In this document: positions 17,218 through 26,458 of the stretch, piece by piece | Numbering within the stretch: position 1 is the first letter of the stretch | Layout of the letters: every line of letters starts with the position of its first letter | Assembly (NCBI RefSeq): GCF_022352215.1 | Contig: NZ_JAKRWF010000001.1 | Location: forward strand, 62,001 to 126,000 | Length of the DNA stretch: 64,000 nucleotides | Direction: 5' to 3' | Origin: Flavihumibacter cheonanensis | Lineage (GTDB): Bacteria; Bacteroidota; Bacteroidia; Chitinophagales; Chitinophagaceae | The notes under the pieces: generated by a model | Databases searched by the model: none | What the model saw: the letters and a program-made list of their open reading frames with translations, nothing else | Told to the model about the DNA's origin: nothing | Made by a program: the position numbers and the translations under genes

Positions 17218-17787
17218 TCAGTTTTTTTCGTCATAACAGGTTCTGCAACGGGGTTCATAGGATTCCTTTTCTCCCAGCAAAACCAGGCTATCCCGGGCGA
17301 TCTTTCTATAACTGAAAGAGGCAATATTTCCACATTTTACACAAATGGCATGCAACTTGGTGATATAATCTGCCTTGGCCAGCAGAAAGGGCATCTGCCC
17401 AAAAGGTTTTCCAAGGTAGTCCATATCAAGTCCGGCTATGATCACCCGAATGCCCTGCCTGGCCAGTTGGTCACAGACATCAGGTAATTGGTCGTCAAAG
17501 AACTGGGCTTCGTCAATTCCCACCACGTCCACATTGGAGGCCATTAATAATATGGTTTGGGAATTGTCAATTGGTGTGGATGTGATAGCGTTTTCGTCGT
17601 GGGAAACGATTTGTTGTTCATCATAACGAACGTCGATGGCCGGTTTGAAAATTTCGACTTTCAGATTGGCTATCCGGGCGCGTTTCAGGCGTCTGATCAG
17701 CTCTTCGGTTTTGCCTGAAAACATGGAGCCACAGATGACTTCAATCCATCCACGGCGGCCGCCATTAAGTGTAGGTTCTATAAACAC
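17218..17787 (-). CDS. tdk: Thymidine kinase
   Basis: A 189-residue type II thymidine kinase that phosphorylates thymidine for the salvage route. Walker [10 protein letters not shown] is near residues 20-28, the Walker B-like DEAQFF near 93, and a zinc-binding pair CVKC and CRTC in the C-terminal half. The start is GTG at 17787; MFIEP followed by [11 protein letters not shown] matches the usual N-terminus in Bacteroidota. It lies directly upstream of ccmB on the same strand. Confidence 0.95.
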   Translation of the reverse strand: MFIEPTLNGGRRGWIEVICGSMFSGKTEELIRRLKRARIANLKVEIFKPAIDVRYDEQQIVSHDENAITSTPIDNSQTILLMASNVDVVGIDEAQFFDDQLPDVCDQLARQGIRVIIAGLDMDYLGKPFGQMPFLLAKADYITKLHAICVKCGNIASFSYRKIARDSLVLLGEKESYEPRCRTCYDEKN

Positions 17788-17882
17788 GATCTATACAATT
17801 GATGAGGAACAGACAACTTATCAAAGGTTAACAGATCCTTTGATGAGTATTGATTCAGTTCCAACTTTATTTTAATAACTTT

Positions 17883-18602
17883 ATGAAATCCAATACTAAC
17901 CCAAAAGTACCATATCAAATGGAAAGAGTTAGAGCACTGATTAATAAGCTTCAGGAACAGGCAGACCAGGGAGCGGAGGCATCCTTATTACTAATGACTG
18001 CCCAACTGTTGCAAGCGGCTCTTCAGGAACAGGCTTCGGCTGCTTCTGTACACCGAAATGGAAACTCTAAAGTAGCGGTTGTATTACCTACTCTTAATAA
18101 TTCAATTCAAAAAGTTGTTGTGGATCCTGCTCCGGTTGTTGTGGAAACCGTGGTGGAAGTGACTCCCAAAGTGCAGGAGCCAGAAACAGCCCTGCCTTCT
18201 GATTGGCTGCAGTCCCTGATGCAAGAAATCCCAACCCTGGCACATCAGAAGGAAATAAGAGAACTGAATGATGTAATGAGTCAGCAATTAACTGGAGCTT
18301 CCCTTAATGATAAATTGAAGCAGGGGGCAGTAGAAGTGGCGGATGTACTTACCCGTGAGCCTGTGCGGGATCTCAAAAAAGCCATTGGTATAAATGATCG
18401 TTTTGTGTTTGTACAGGAATTATTCCGCGGTGATGAAGTGATGTATGAGCGTAGCATCAAAACCATCAATTCCTTTAATATTCTTCAGGAAGCTGAGTAC
18501 TGGATTGAGCGCGAACTCAAACTGAAGCTTGCGTGGGATGATTCCAAAGAAACAGTGCGCCATTTTTGTCAACTCGTAAGAAGAAGGTTTTCCTCCAAAT
18601 AA
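17883..18602 (+). CDS. Conserved hypothetical protein (Bacteroidota)
   Basis: A 239-residue cytoplasmic protein without signal peptide or membrane segments. The N-terminal third is helical (MERVRALINKLQEQ), the middle is a low-complexity linker rich in Val, Pro and Glu, and the C-terminal domain (about 155-239) is the conserved part: AIGINDRFVFVQELFRGD, YERSIKTINSF and WIERELKLKLAWDD. This C-terminal block recurs in uncharacterised Bacteroidota proteins. I know of no assigned function. ATG 17883 is chosen over an upstream start since it matches the usual beginning. Its last 34 bases overlap the convergent waaA gene. Confidence 0.7.
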   Translation: MKSNTNPKVPYQMERVRALINKLQEQADQGAEASLLLMTAQLLQAALQEQASAASVHRNGNSKVAVVLPTLNNSIQKVVVDPAPVVVETVVEVTPKVQEPETALPSDWLQSLMQEIPTLAHQKEIRELNDVMSQQLTGASLNDKLKQGAVEVADVLTREPVRDLKKAIGINDRFVFVQELFRGDEVMYERSIKTINSFNILQEAEYWIERELKLKLAWDDSKETVRHFCQLVRRRFSSK

Positions 18603-19825
18603 TTCTGAATGAATGCACTTGCACCCCGGCGATTCGCAACAAATGTTGCAGCCGACTGGGAAGCAGCAGCCAAAGTCTTTTCATCTGTAAGCAACTGATG
18701 AAAGCGATTTTCCAGTTCCAATGCGGTTGAAACAGCAAAGCCTCCACCTGCCTCAATAAGTTCTGTGGCCTCTGGAAACCGATCATATACAGGACCATGT
18801 ATGACAGGGACCCCATATACTGCGGCTTCCAGGATGTTGTGAAGACCATCGTCCCCGAAACCACCTCCTACATAAGCCAGTGTAGCGTATTTATAAAGGC
18901 GCGATAACATTCCGATATTATCGATGATCAGCACATTGGCAGTTGTTCCGACATCCGGTGCCTGCTTCCATATAGAAAAACGGATAGTATGTTGAAACAA
19001 TTTTTCCATGTCTCTTAGGTGCTCCTCATAAATTTCATGCGGAGCTATTATGAACCGGATATCAGGACGGGTATTGGCAAAATGGTCCAGTTCCTCTTCA
19101 TCTTCCGGCCAGGTGCTGCCACAAACAACGACGGGGTGATTTCCTACAAATCGTTCTATTTCCGGAATGGGTTCAAATTTTTCCGCAATGGCTGAAACCC
19201 GGTCGTACCGCGTGTCTCCAGCTACCGTGGTTTTGTGAATACCAACCTTGCTTAGCAGCTCGGCGGAAGCATCATCCTGCAGGAAAAGATGCCGGAAGCA
19301 GGTGAGCATATGGCGATGCAACCTGCCATAGCTCCTGAAAAAAGGTTGGGATTCGCGAAATCGGCCGGCAATTAGCACAACCGGGATATTTTTACCAGAC
19401 AAGATATTGAGATAATGATACCAGAATTCATAGCGCACCCAGATAACCAGTGATGGGTTGGCGGTTTCAATGAATTTGCGGGCATTCCGGGCGCTGTCCA
19501 TTGGCAGGTAACAAACATAATCAGCTCCCGCATAATTTTTCCGGATTTCATAACCGGAGGGAGAGAAAAAACTAAGCAGAATACTATGATTCGGGTAATT
19601 GGCACGTATCCATTCCAGAATGGGCCGCCCCTGCTCGAACTCTCCAAGGGAAGCACAATGCATCCAAACCAGCGGCCGCTGATCCTGCTTTCGAAACCGG
19701 ATTAGTGCATGTTCCCATGCTTTCCGGCCTTCCACCCATTTTTTTGCTTTGGGATTCCAGCGGGCTGCCAGTAGTAGTGCCCACCGGTAGAAAACAATAA
19801 ACAGATTGTATAATAAAAGACTCAC
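18569..19825 (-). CDS. waaA: 3-deoxy-D-manno-octulosonic acid transferase (Kdo transferase)
   Basis: A 418-residue GT-B glycosyltransferase that adds Kdo to lipid A precursor at the inner membrane. It starts with a membrane-anchoring stretch (LLLYNLFIVFYRWALLLAA). Family motifs are WMHCASLGEFEQGRP near residue 55 with the catalytic Glu, SFFSPSGYE, YVCYLPMD, CGSTWPEDEEE near 235 and YVGGGFGDDGLHNILEAAVYG near 315. The start is GTG 19825, with a stop codon a few codons upstream. It is a single gene divergent from the sugar operon. Its 3' end overlaps the convergent hypothetical gene by 34 bases. Confidence 0.93.
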   Translation of the reverse strand: MSLLLYNLFIVFYRWALLLAARWNPKAKKWVEGRKAWEHALIRFRKQDQRPLVWMHCASLGEFEQGRPILEWIRANYPNHSILLSFFSPSGYEIRKNYAGADYVCYLPMDSARNARKFIETANPSLVIWVRYEFWYHYLNILSGKNIPVVLIAGRFRESQPFFRSYGRLHRHMLTCFRHLFLQDDASAELLSKVGIHKTTVAGDTRYDRVSAIAEKFEPIPEIERFVGNHPVVVCGSTWPEDEEELDHFANTRPDIRFIIAPHEIYEEHLRDMEKLFQHTIRFSIWKQAPDVGTTANVLIIDNIGMLSRLYKYATLAYVGGGFGDDGLHNILEAAVYGVPVIHGPVYDRFPEATELIEAGGGFAVSTALELENRFHQLLTDEKTLAAASQSAATFVANRRGASAFIQNYLEENLLLTS

Positions 19826-19887
19826 TGAATCAATTGGTTAATATACGACAAAGCTAAATTCAAAGTTCCACCCAACCTATATTTTGC

Positions 19888-19895
19888 TATTTTTG
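19888..19895 (+). promoter_or_regulatory. Candidate -7 box of the nucleotide-sugar operon
   Basis: TATTTTTG matches TAnnTTTG 29 bases before the aminotransferase ATG. No clear TTTG at the expected upstream distance, so support is partial. An AGGAGG (19911-19916) lies 7 bases before the ATG, an unusual Shine-Dalgarno-like site for this phylum. Confidence 0.45.
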
Positions 19896-19923
19896 TGCCC
19901 ATTTTAAAAGAGGAGGGAGACTT

Positions 19924-21057
19924 ATGCGACCTATACAAATGGTGGATTTAAAAAAGCAATACCAGGAAATTAAAGCCGATGTGGATGCGGCAATCCATGA
20001 GGTGCTGGATTCAGCTGCCTTCATAAATGGGAAGGCTGTGCAGGACTTCAGTAAGTCGCTGGCCAATTACCTGGATGTCAAGCATGTCATCCCCTGTGCA
20101 AATGGAACGGATGCCCTTCAAATTGCTATGATGGCGCTGGATCTTCAGCCGGGAGATGAAGTGATTACACCATCTTTCACCTATATAGCAACAACCGAAG
20201 TGGTGGCGTTACTGCGTTTGCAGCCAGTATTTGTGGAAGTGGATCCCAAAACCTTTTGTATTGATCCTGCAGCCATTGAAAATGCGATCACTCCCCGTAC
20301 CAAAGCAATTGTACCGGTTCATTTATACGGTCAGGCAGCCAATATGGAAGCTATCATGGAAATCGCGAACAAGCATGGATTGGCTGTAATTGAGGATAAT
20401 GCCCAGGCAATCGGAAGTGACTATTATTATAAAGATGGTAGTTCGCGTAAAACTGGAACAATTGGAACCATCGGCTGTACTTCTTTTTTTCCGTCCAAAA
20501 ACCTGGGTTGTTATGGTGATGGTGGCGCGATCTGTACCAATAATGATGAACTGGCTGACAAAATGCGTATGATCGCCAATCATGGTCAGAAGGTTCGGTA
20601 TTATCATGAAATGGTGGGTTGCAATAGCCGGCTCGACAGTATTCAGGCTGCTGTGCTGAATATTAAACTGCCCAAGCTCGACCAGTATATTGAAGCCCGG
20701 AGAAAAGCGGCAGCTTATTATGATCAGGCATTTGCCGGACACAAAAAAATTACCACTCCATACCGCGCTTCCAATAATAAACATGTCTTTCACCAGTATA
20801 CGCTGATTTTGGAGGGAATAAACAGGGATGAATTACACCAATACCTGGCTGAGAAACAGATTCCATCTATGATTTACTATCCGGTACCGGCGCACCGTCA
20901 AAATATGTTTGCTGCCCTGGGAGGAAATAAATTTGAACTGGAGGTTACCGACTGGTTGACCGAGCGAGTGATTTCCTTGCCGATGCATACAGAGCTTGAT
21001 CAGGAACAATTGGATTATATAACGACGGAAGTTTTAGCTTTCGCAGATAAAAATTAA
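19924..21057 (+). CDS. DegT/DnrJ/EryC1/StrS sugar aminotransferase
   Basis: A 377-residue PLP-dependent enzyme that aminates keto-sugars bound to nucleotides. The PLP-binding lysine is Lys192 in SFFPSKNLGCYGDGG. Other family motifs are CANGTDALQ (58-66), TPSFTYIAT, PVHLYGQ and IEDNAQAIG. The long insert SDYYYKDGSSRKTG recalls WbpE/WlbC-type aminotransferases, which make UDP-3-amino-glucuronate derivatives; this is a suggestion only. It heads the operon and is followed by ugd after 13 bases. A matching 3-dehydrogenase (WbpB type) is not in the window. The start ATG is preceded by a strong AGGAGG. Confidence 0.88.
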   Translation: MRPIQMVDLKKQYQEIKADVDAAIHEVLDSAAFINGKAVQDFSKSLANYLDVKHVIPCANGTDALQIAMMALDLQPGDEVITPSFTYIATTEVVALLRLQPVFVEVDPKTFCIDPAAIENAITPRTKAIVPVHLYGQAANMEAIMEIANKHGLAVIEDNAQAIGSDYYYKDGSSRKTGTIGTIGCTSFFPSKNLGCYGDGGAICTNNDELADKMRMIANHGQKVRYYHEMVGCNSRLDSIQAAVLNIKLPKLDQYIEARRKAAAYYDQAFAGHKKITTPYRASNNKHVFHQYTLILEGINRDELHQYLAEKQIPSMIYYPVPAHRQNMFAALGGNKFELEVTDWLTERVISLPMHTELDQEQLDYITTEVLAFADKN

Positions 21058-21070
21058 ACTTGAAATCCGA

Positions 21071-22393
21071 ATGAAAATTGCAGTTGTTGGTACCGGCTAT
21101 GTAGGTTTGGTTACCGGAACCTGTTTTGCTGAAACAGGTAATGAAGTTATTTGTGTTGACATTGATCAGTCAAAAGTGGATCGTTTGTCCAATGGAGAGA
21201 TCACTATCTATGAACCCGGACTTGAAAAATTATTTCTCCGTAACCTGAAAGAAGGTCGGCTGAGTTTTACTACCAGTCTTGCGGATGGAATTAAAGATGC
21301 AGTTATTATTTTTCTGGCCCTTCCAACACCTCCGGGTGCTGATGGTGCGGCAGATCTACGTTATGTATTGGGTGTAGCTGAGGATATTGGGAAATTACTG
21401 ACTGATTACAAGATACTGGTAGATAAAAGTACAGTACCGGTAGGTACCGCGGATAAAGTGCGGGAAGCTGTAGCAAAAAATTACAGTGGTGAGTTTGATG
21501 TGGTATCCAATCCTGAGTTTTTGCGCGAGGGGGTAGCAGTAGATGATTTTATGAAACCAGATCGGGTGGTTATTGGAGTTAGTTCAGAACGTGCCCGCAA
21601 ACTGATGGGAGACTTGTATGCCCCTTTTGTGCGTTCCGGCAACCCGGTAATTTACATGGATGAGCGTTCTGCTGAATTAACGAAATACGCCGCTAACTCT
21701 TTCCTGGCAACCAAGATTTCTTTCATGAATGAAATAGCCCAGCTGTGCGAAAGACTGGGAGCTGATGTGGATATGGTGAGATTAGGAATTGGAAGTGATG
21801 ATCGAATTGGTAAACGATTTCTATTCCCCGGTATCGGCTATGGCGGAAGTTGTTTCCCAAAGGATGTACAGGCACTTGTTCAATCAGCATCACAAGTTGA
21901 ATATGATTTTCGGATACTGAATGCCGTTATGGATGTAAATGAGAAACAAAAAACTCATTTATTACCTAAGATTCGCCGGTATTTTGGAAATGATTTGAAG
22001 GGTAAAAAGTTTGCGCTATGGGGCCTGGCATTCAAGCCGAATACCGATGATATCCGGGAAGCACCGGCTCTCTATATAATTGAAGCATTGCTTAAGGAAG
22101 GGGCCTCGGTAACTGCTTTTGACCCGGAAGCTGTCCGGAACGTTAAGCAAGCGCTGGGAGATAAAATCAGTTATGCAGAAAATCAGTATGATGCTTTGCA
22201 GGATGCGGATGCCCTTGTAATCGCAACGGAGTGGAATGAGTTTAGAACACCTGATTTTTTGAAAATGGTGGTCAGAATGAGAAACAAAGTGATTTTTGAT
22301 GGCCGTAACCTGTTCGATACAAAAGCCATTGCCGAACTTGGATTTCATTATGAAAGTGTTGGCAGAAATACAGTAACCGGTGCTTCAAAATAA
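21071..22393 (+). CDS. ugd: UDP-glucose 6-dehydrogenase
   Basis: A 440-residue enzyme that oxidises UDP-glucose to UDP-glucuronate with two NAD+. The N-terminal NAD motif is [10 protein letters not shown]; the catalytic Cys261 lies in [10 protein letters not shown]; the UDP-binding C-terminal domain shows [17 protein letters not shown]. Length and motifs fit the TuaD/Ugd group. Its product is the substrate of the next gene, UDP-glucuronate decarboxylase, 4 bases away, so the pair should make UDP-xylose. Confidence 0.95.
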   Translation: MKIAVVGTGYVGLVTGTCFAETGNEVICVDIDQSKVDRLSNGEITIYEPGLEKLFLRNLKEGRLSFTTSLADGIKDAVIIFLALPTPPGADGAADLRYVLGVAEDIGKLLTDYKILVDKSTVPVGTADKVREAVAKNYSGEFDVVSNPEFLREGVAVDDFMKPDRVVIGVSSERARKLMGDLYAPFVRSGNPVIYMDERSAELTKYAANSFLATKISFMNEIAQLCERLGADVDMVRLGIGSDDRIGKRFLFPGIGYGGSCFPKDVQALVQSASQVEYDFRILNAVMDVNEKQKTHLLPKIRRYFGNDLKGKKFALWGLAFKPNTDDIREAPALYIIEALLKEGASVTAFDPEAVRNVKQALGDKISYAENQYDALQDADALVIATEWNEFRTPDFLKMVVRMRNKVIFDGRNLFDTKAIAELGFHYESVGRNTVTGASK

Positions 22394-22397
22394 TGCT

Positions 22398-23387
22398 ATG
22401 AAAAAAAGAGTATTAATTACCGGTGCAGCCGGATTCCTGGGTTCTCATCTTTGCGACCGCTTTATAAAAGAAGGTTTCAGTGTTGTAGGGATGGACAATC
22501 TTATTACTGGGGACCTTAAGAATATTGAACATCTGTTCAAACTGGAGCAATTCGAATTTTACCATCATGATGTAAGTAAATTCATTCATGTTCCGGGGAA
22601 CCTGGATTATATCCTGCATTTCGCTTCTCCGGCCAGCCCGATTGATTACCTGAAAATTCCCATACAGACACTAAAAGTGGGCGCTCTGGGAACGCATAAC
22701 TGCCTCGGACTGGCTAAAGCCAAGGGGGCTCGTATCCTGGTGGCTTCCACGTCAGAAGTTTATGGTGATCCGCTGGTTCATCCGCAAACGGAAGAGTATT
22801 GGGGTAATGTTAACCCTGTTGGACCAAGAGGGGTATATGATGAGGCCAAGCGTTTCATGGAATCCATCACTATGGCATATCATACCTATCACCAGGTGGA
22901 GACACGTATCGTACGCATCTTCAATACCTATGGTCCCAGAATGCGACTCAATGATGGAAGGGCCTTGCCTGCATTCATCGGACAGGCATTACGCGGAGAA
23001 GATCTGACTGTTTTTGGTGATGGATCCCAAACACGTTCCTTCTGTTATGTAGACGATCTGATTGAGGGTATATACCGCCTGCTGATGAGTGATTATGTCA
23101 ACCCCGTAAATATTGGTAATCCGGATGAGATCACATTGAAGGAATTTGCAGAGGAAATCATTCGTCTAACCGGTACTGAACAAAAGATCGTATACCGGTC
23201 ATTACCTAAAGATGATCCGAAACAACGGAAGCCGGATATAACCAAAGCCAGAGAAATTTTGGGATGGGCCCCAACCATAAGCAGATCGGAGGGAGTGAAG
23301 ATAACCTATGAGTATTTTAAATCACTCCCTTACGAAGAGCTCTTCAAGCAACCAAAAGAGTTTACATCACCCAACCATAAACATTAA
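22398..23387 (+). CDS. UDP-glucuronate decarboxylase (UDP-xylose synthase)
   Basis: A 329-residue short-chain dehydrogenase/reductase that turns UDP-glucuronate into UDP-xylose. The NAD motif is [10 protein letters not shown] (residues 9-18) and the catalytic pair Tyr147/Lys151 is in YDEAKR. The region [12 protein letters not shown] and the [10 protein letters not shown] motif are diagnostic of the UXS group. I start at ATG 22398; the open frame begins 18 bases upstream inside ugd. It follows ugd by 4 bases and is followed by rfbB after 4 bases. Confidence 0.92.
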   Translation: MKKRVLITGAAGFLGSHLCDRFIKEGFSVVGMDNLITGDLKNIEHLFKLEQFEFYHHDVSKFIHVPGNLDYILHFASPASPIDYLKIPIQTLKVGALGTHNCLGLAKAKGARILVASTSEVYGDPLVHPQTEEYWGNVNPVGPRGVYDEAKRFMESITMAYHTYHQVETRIVRIFNTYGPRMRLNDGRALPAFIGQALRGEDLTVFGDGSQTRSFCYVDDLIEGIYRLLMSDYVNPVNIGNPDEITLKEFAEEIIRLTGTEQKIVYRSLPKDDPKQRKPDITKAREILGWAPTISRSEGVKITYEYFKSLPYEELFKQPKEFTSPNHKH

Positions 23388-23391
23388 TGGA

Positions 23392-24447
23392 ATGTCTACA
23401 ATATTGATTACCGGAGGTGCAGGATTTATTGGGTCGCATGTAGTACGGCTGTTTGTTAAAAAATATCCGGCTTATAAAATTGTCAATCTTGATGCCCTTA
23501 CCTATGCTGGTAACCTGGAGAATCTTAAGGATATAGAGCAGGCTTCCAATTATATTTTTGAAAAGGGGGATATTACCGATGAAGCCGGGATGCAGCAATT
23601 ATTTGACCGCTATGATTTTGATGGAGTAATCCACCTGGCAGCCGAAAGCCATGTAGACCGCAGTATTGCTGATCCTTTACAGTTTGTAAAAACCAATGTC
23701 CTGGGTACCGCAAATTTGCTGAATGTGGCTAGGAAGAGTTGGGCGGGTCGTTTTGAAGGAAAACGGTTTTATCATGTTTCCACAGATGAAGTGTATGGAT
23801 CCTTGGGGGAAGAAGGAATGTTTACAGAAACAACTCCCTACGATCCGCGTTCTCCTTATTCCGCATCCAAAGCTGCCTCAGATCATTTTGTGATGGCATA
23901 TTATCATACCTACCATTTGCCAGTGGTTATGAGCAACTGCTCGAATAATTATGGCTCCCATCATTTTCCGGAGAAACTGATTCCGCTAATGATCAATAAT
24001 ATCCTGAACAAAAAACCATTGCCGGTATATGGGAAGGGTGAAAATGTGCGCGATTGGTTGTGGGTGGAAGATCATGCAAGAGCAATTGACCTGATTTATC
24101 ACAAAGGTGTGCCTGGAGAAAAATACAACGTTGGTGGTTTTAATGAATGGAAGAATATTGATCTTGTGCACCTGCTTTGTTCAATCATGGATCGAAAGCT
24201 GGATCGTACTGCCGGAGAATCCGCTCAGTTAATAACCTATGTGACGGATCGTCCTGGACATGATTTAAGGTATGCCATTGATGCCACCAAACTGAATCGC
24301 GAATTGGGATGGAAACCTTCTCTTCAGTTTGAGGAGGGTTTGGAGAAAACCGTTGACTGGTACCTGGATAACCGGGAGTGGGTGGAGCATGTTACAAGCG
24401 GAGATTATCAGCATTATTACAAAGAACAATACGAACACCGTTCCTGA
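23392..24447 (+). CDS. rfbB: dTDP-glucose 4,6-dehydratase
   Basis: A 351-residue SDR enzyme making dTDP-4-keto-6-deoxyglucose, the second step of dTDP-L-rhamnose synthesis. NAD motif GGAGFIGSHV (residues 8-17), active-site VSTDEVYGSL with the Asp-Glu pair, catalytic Tyr156/Lys160 in YSASKAASDH, and SNNYGSHHFPEKLIPL. ATG 23392 is chosen because the longer frame runs into the decarboxylase gene. Its stop overlaps the rfbC start (TGATG). The thymidylyltransferase rfbA, which makes its substrate, is not in the window. Confidence 0.95.
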   Translation: MSTILITGGAGFIGSHVVRLFVKKYPAYKIVNLDALTYAGNLENLKDIEQASNYIFEKGDITDEAGMQQLFDRYDFDGVIHLAAESHVDRSIADPLQFVKTNVLGTANLLNVARKSWAGRFEGKRFYHVSTDEVYGSLGEEGMFTETTPYDPRSPYSASKAASDHFVMAYYHTYHLPVVMSNCSNNYGSHHFPEKLIPLMINNILNKKPLPVYGKGENVRDWLWVEDHARAIDLIYHKGVPGEKYNVGGFNEWKNIDLVHLLCSIMDRKLDRTAGESAQLITYVTDRPGHDLRYAIDATKLNRELGWKPSLQFEEGLEKTVDWYLDNREWVEHVTSGDYQHYYKEQYEHRS

Positions 24448-25007
24448 TGGCATTTACAGCAACCGGATTTCCCGGACTCCTGATTTTTGAACCAACTATT
24501 CATGGTGATCACCGGGGTTATTTTTTTGAATCCTATAATGCCGCAATATTTGAGGCTGCAGGGATTCACTACCAATTTGTACAGGACAACCAGGCAAGGT
24601 CAGGTTATGGGGTAATTCGTGGTTTACATTACCAGGTTCCACCTTTTGCACAAACCAAACTAATTCGAGTTCTGGAAGGTCAGATCCTGGATGTGGTAGT
24701 TGATTGCAGAAAGAACTCTCCCAGTTTCGGAAAAGTGTTCAGCATTGAATTAAGTGCAGCAAACAAAAAACAATTATTGGTTCCAAAAGGATTTGCACAT
24801 GGCTATTCGGTGTTAAGTGAAACTGCTGAAGTGCTTTATAAATGCGATGCTTTTTACAATAAAGGGGCAGAAGGAGGAGTGCTGTTTAATGATCCTGCTT
24901 TGGAGATCGACTGGAAAATTCCCGAGGAAGCCAGAAAAATTTCTGACAAGGACCGGATACTGCCCTGCTTTGTTGATATTGAACCTGTCTTTCAATTTGA
25001 GCCATGA
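24447..25007 (+). CDS. rfbC: dTDP-4-dehydrorhamnose 3,5-epimerase
   Basis: A 186-residue cupin-fold epimerase, the third step to dTDP-rhamnose. The active-site His is in VIRGLHYQ near residue 60; the typical VPKGFAHGYSVLS and a catalytic-region Tyr near residue 130 are present. The ATG shares its first base with the rfbB stop, and the gene ends by overlapping rfbD by 4 bases. Length is normal for the family. Confidence 0.95.
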   Translation: MAFTATGFPGLLIFEPTIHGDHRGYFFESYNAAIFEAAGIHYQFVQDNQARSGYGVIRGLHYQVPPFAQTKLIRVLEGQILDVVVDCRKNSPSFGKVFSIELSAANKKQLLVPKGFAHGYSVLSETAEVLYKCDAFYNKGAEGGVLFNDPALEIDWKIPEEARKISDKDRILPCFVDIEPVFQFEP

Positions 25008-25891
25008 AAAAAATACTGGTAACTGGGGCAAATGGTCAGTTGGGTTCAGAATTACAGGAACTCTCGGTCTTGTATCACCATCAGTATCAATTTCTTTTTA
25101 CTGATCGTGCGGATTTCCCTTTGGATCAGGAAAAACAAATGGCTGATTTTTTTGCCATCCATCAACCTGATTTTTGTATTAATTGTGCTGCCTTTACTGC
25201 TGTTGATAAAGCAGAAACAGAGCGCGAGCAGGCAATGCTGATAAATGGTTGGGCAGTTGGCAAAATTGCCCAATTATGTAATGAGTTCAGTTGCCGGCTG
25301 ATTCATATTTCAACAGATTATGTATTCGATGGAAATAGTTCAATTCCTCTTACTGAAACTGCTCCGGTAAATCCCGTCAATTATTATGGGCTCTCCAAAC
25401 TGAAAGGAGAGGAGCTGGCTCTGTCATTCTCGCCTTCCTCCATCATCATCAGAACTTCGTGGGTGTACTCTTCCTATGGAAATAATTTTGTGAAAACAAT
25501 GATCCGGCTGATGAATGAACGTCCGCAAATCAACGTTGTCAATGATCAGATCGGAGCTCCAACTTATGCTGCAGACCTGGCCAAAACAATTCTGCAAATA
25601 ATTGAGGTACTTGATGCTCCGGGAGGAGCATCCCGTCCGGGTGGAATCTATCATTACTGCAATAGCGGACAAATCAGCTGGTATGATTTTGCGAAAGCTA
25701 TTTGTCAGAAGATTCACGCAAACTGTGAAGTGCTGCCCATTCCATCATCAGATTATCCAACACCCGCAAAACGGCCCGCTTTCAGCCTTATGGCAACTGA
25801 AAAAATCCAGCGTGATTTTGGAGTGTCTGTTTATCCATGGGAAGATAGCCTGGATGCCTGTTTGCTGAAAATGCAACAATACCTGGCCTGA
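25004..25891 (+). CDS. rfbD: dTDP-4-dehydrorhamnose reductase
   Basis: A 295-residue NADPH-dependent SDR completing dTDP-L-rhamnose. N-terminal nucleotide motif GANGQLGSEL, HISTDYVFDG near residue 105, and the Tyr/Lys pair in NYYGLSKLKGE near 130. ATGA overlap with rfbC gives tight translational coupling. It is the last gene of the sugar operon; the convergent YjbR-like gene starts its 3' end 7 bases later and I see no clear terminator in that gap. Confidence 0.94.
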   Translation: MKKILVTGANGQLGSELQELSVLYHHQYQFLFTDRADFPLDQEKQMADFFAIHQPDFCINCAAFTAVDKAETEREQAMLINGWAVGKIAQLCNEFSCRLIHISTDYVFDGNSSIPLTETAPVNPVNYYGLSKLKGEELALSFSPSSIIIRTSWVYSSYGNNFVKTMIRLMNERPQINVVNDQIGAPTYAADLAKTILQIIEVLDAPGGASRPGGIYHYCNSGQISWYDFAKAICQKIHANCEVLPIPSSDYPTPAKRPAFSLMATEKIQRDFGVSVYPWEDSLDACLLKMQQYLA

Positions 25892-25897
25892 TCCTTT

Positions 25898-26233
25898 TCA
25901 TCGCTGAGATTTTGGAAGGCTGGACCTAACGAGTTTATAGGAAATATCAATCCATTCCTTTATAACCCTGTCAGGAATAGAGTTGTCCATAATAATTGTA
26001 TTCCAGTGTTTCTTGTTCATATGATATCCAGGCTGCACGGCAGGATAGCGTTCCCTTAATTCGATTGCTTCATCCGGATCAGCTTTCAGATTGATGCTTT
26101 CGAATAAATCTACATCTGTGAGTGCAAACATTTTCCCTTTTACCTTAAAAACAAGCGTTTCGGGTCCGAATGGAAATTCTTCGGTGACATCTGAAAAAGA
26201 AAGGCAATATTGACGGAAAGATTCAATGTCCAT
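25898..26233 (-). CDS. MmcQ/YjbR family DNA-binding protein
   Basis: A 111-residue small protein of the MmcQ/YjbR family (double-wing DNA-binding fold). Typical motifs are SFSDVTEEFPFGPETLVFKV at the N-terminus, KMFALTD, and HMNKKHWNTI near residue 75. The cellular function is not well defined; DNA binding is inferred for the family. The gene is preceded on its strand by the tRNA-Gln terminator, so it is transcribed separately from the tRNA. Confidence 0.88.
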   Translation of the reverse strand: MDIESFRQYCLSFSDVTEEFPFGPETLVFKVKGKMFALTDVDLFESINLKADPDEAIELRERYPAVQPGYHMNKKHWNTIIMDNSIPDRVIKEWIDISYKLVRSSLPKSQR

Positions 26234-26249
26234 TCGGTTGGAAAGATAA

Positions 26250-26277
26250 AAAAAGCAGGTTGTTAAACCTGCTTTTT
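26250..26277 (-). terminator. Terminator of tRNA-Gln
   Basis: A perfect 12-bp stem, AAAAAGCAGGTT with AACCTGCTTTTT, around a 4-base loop, ending in a T run on the minus strand. It lies 2 bases after the tRNA and 16 bases before the YjbR-like start. Confidence 0.88.
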
Positions 26278-26279
26278 GT

Positions 26280-26349
26280 TGCCCGACCAGGATTCGAACC
26301 TAGACAAACAGAACCAAAATCTGTCGTACTACCATTATACTATCGGGCA
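26280..26349 (-). tRNA. tRNA-Gln (TTG)
   Basis: On the minus strand, acceptor TGCCCGA pairs with TCGGGCA; the anticodon loop TTTTGGT between ACAGA and TCTGT gives anticodon TTG; the T-arm has GGTTCGAATCC. CCA is not encoded. Its wobble U34 should be a substrate of the MnmA encoded at 1.6-2.7 kb. Confidence 0.95.
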
Positions 26350-26369
26350 ATCCGTCCCTTAAGGGAGTG

Positions 26370-26401
26370 CAAAAATAAAGGGTGTGTCCATTTCTGCCAA
26401 A
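26370..26401 (-). promoter_or_regulatory. Promoter of tRNA-Gln
   Basis: On the minus strand TTTG (26398-26401) and TATTTTTG (26370-26377) are separated by 20 bases, matching the Bacteroidota promoter. Start of transcription is expected about 15 bases before the tRNA. Confidence 0.65.
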
Positions 26402-26458
26402 AAAAAATTCCAAAAAGAGGATATCTTCTTAAATCCTCTAATTGCTTAATTTTCAAAC

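Noticed and set aside
18569-18602. Frameshift or assembly error where two genes overlap by 34 bases
   Set aside because: Both convergent genes end with normal family C-termini; short tail overlaps also occur at 743-746, 27732-27754 and 41172-41175.
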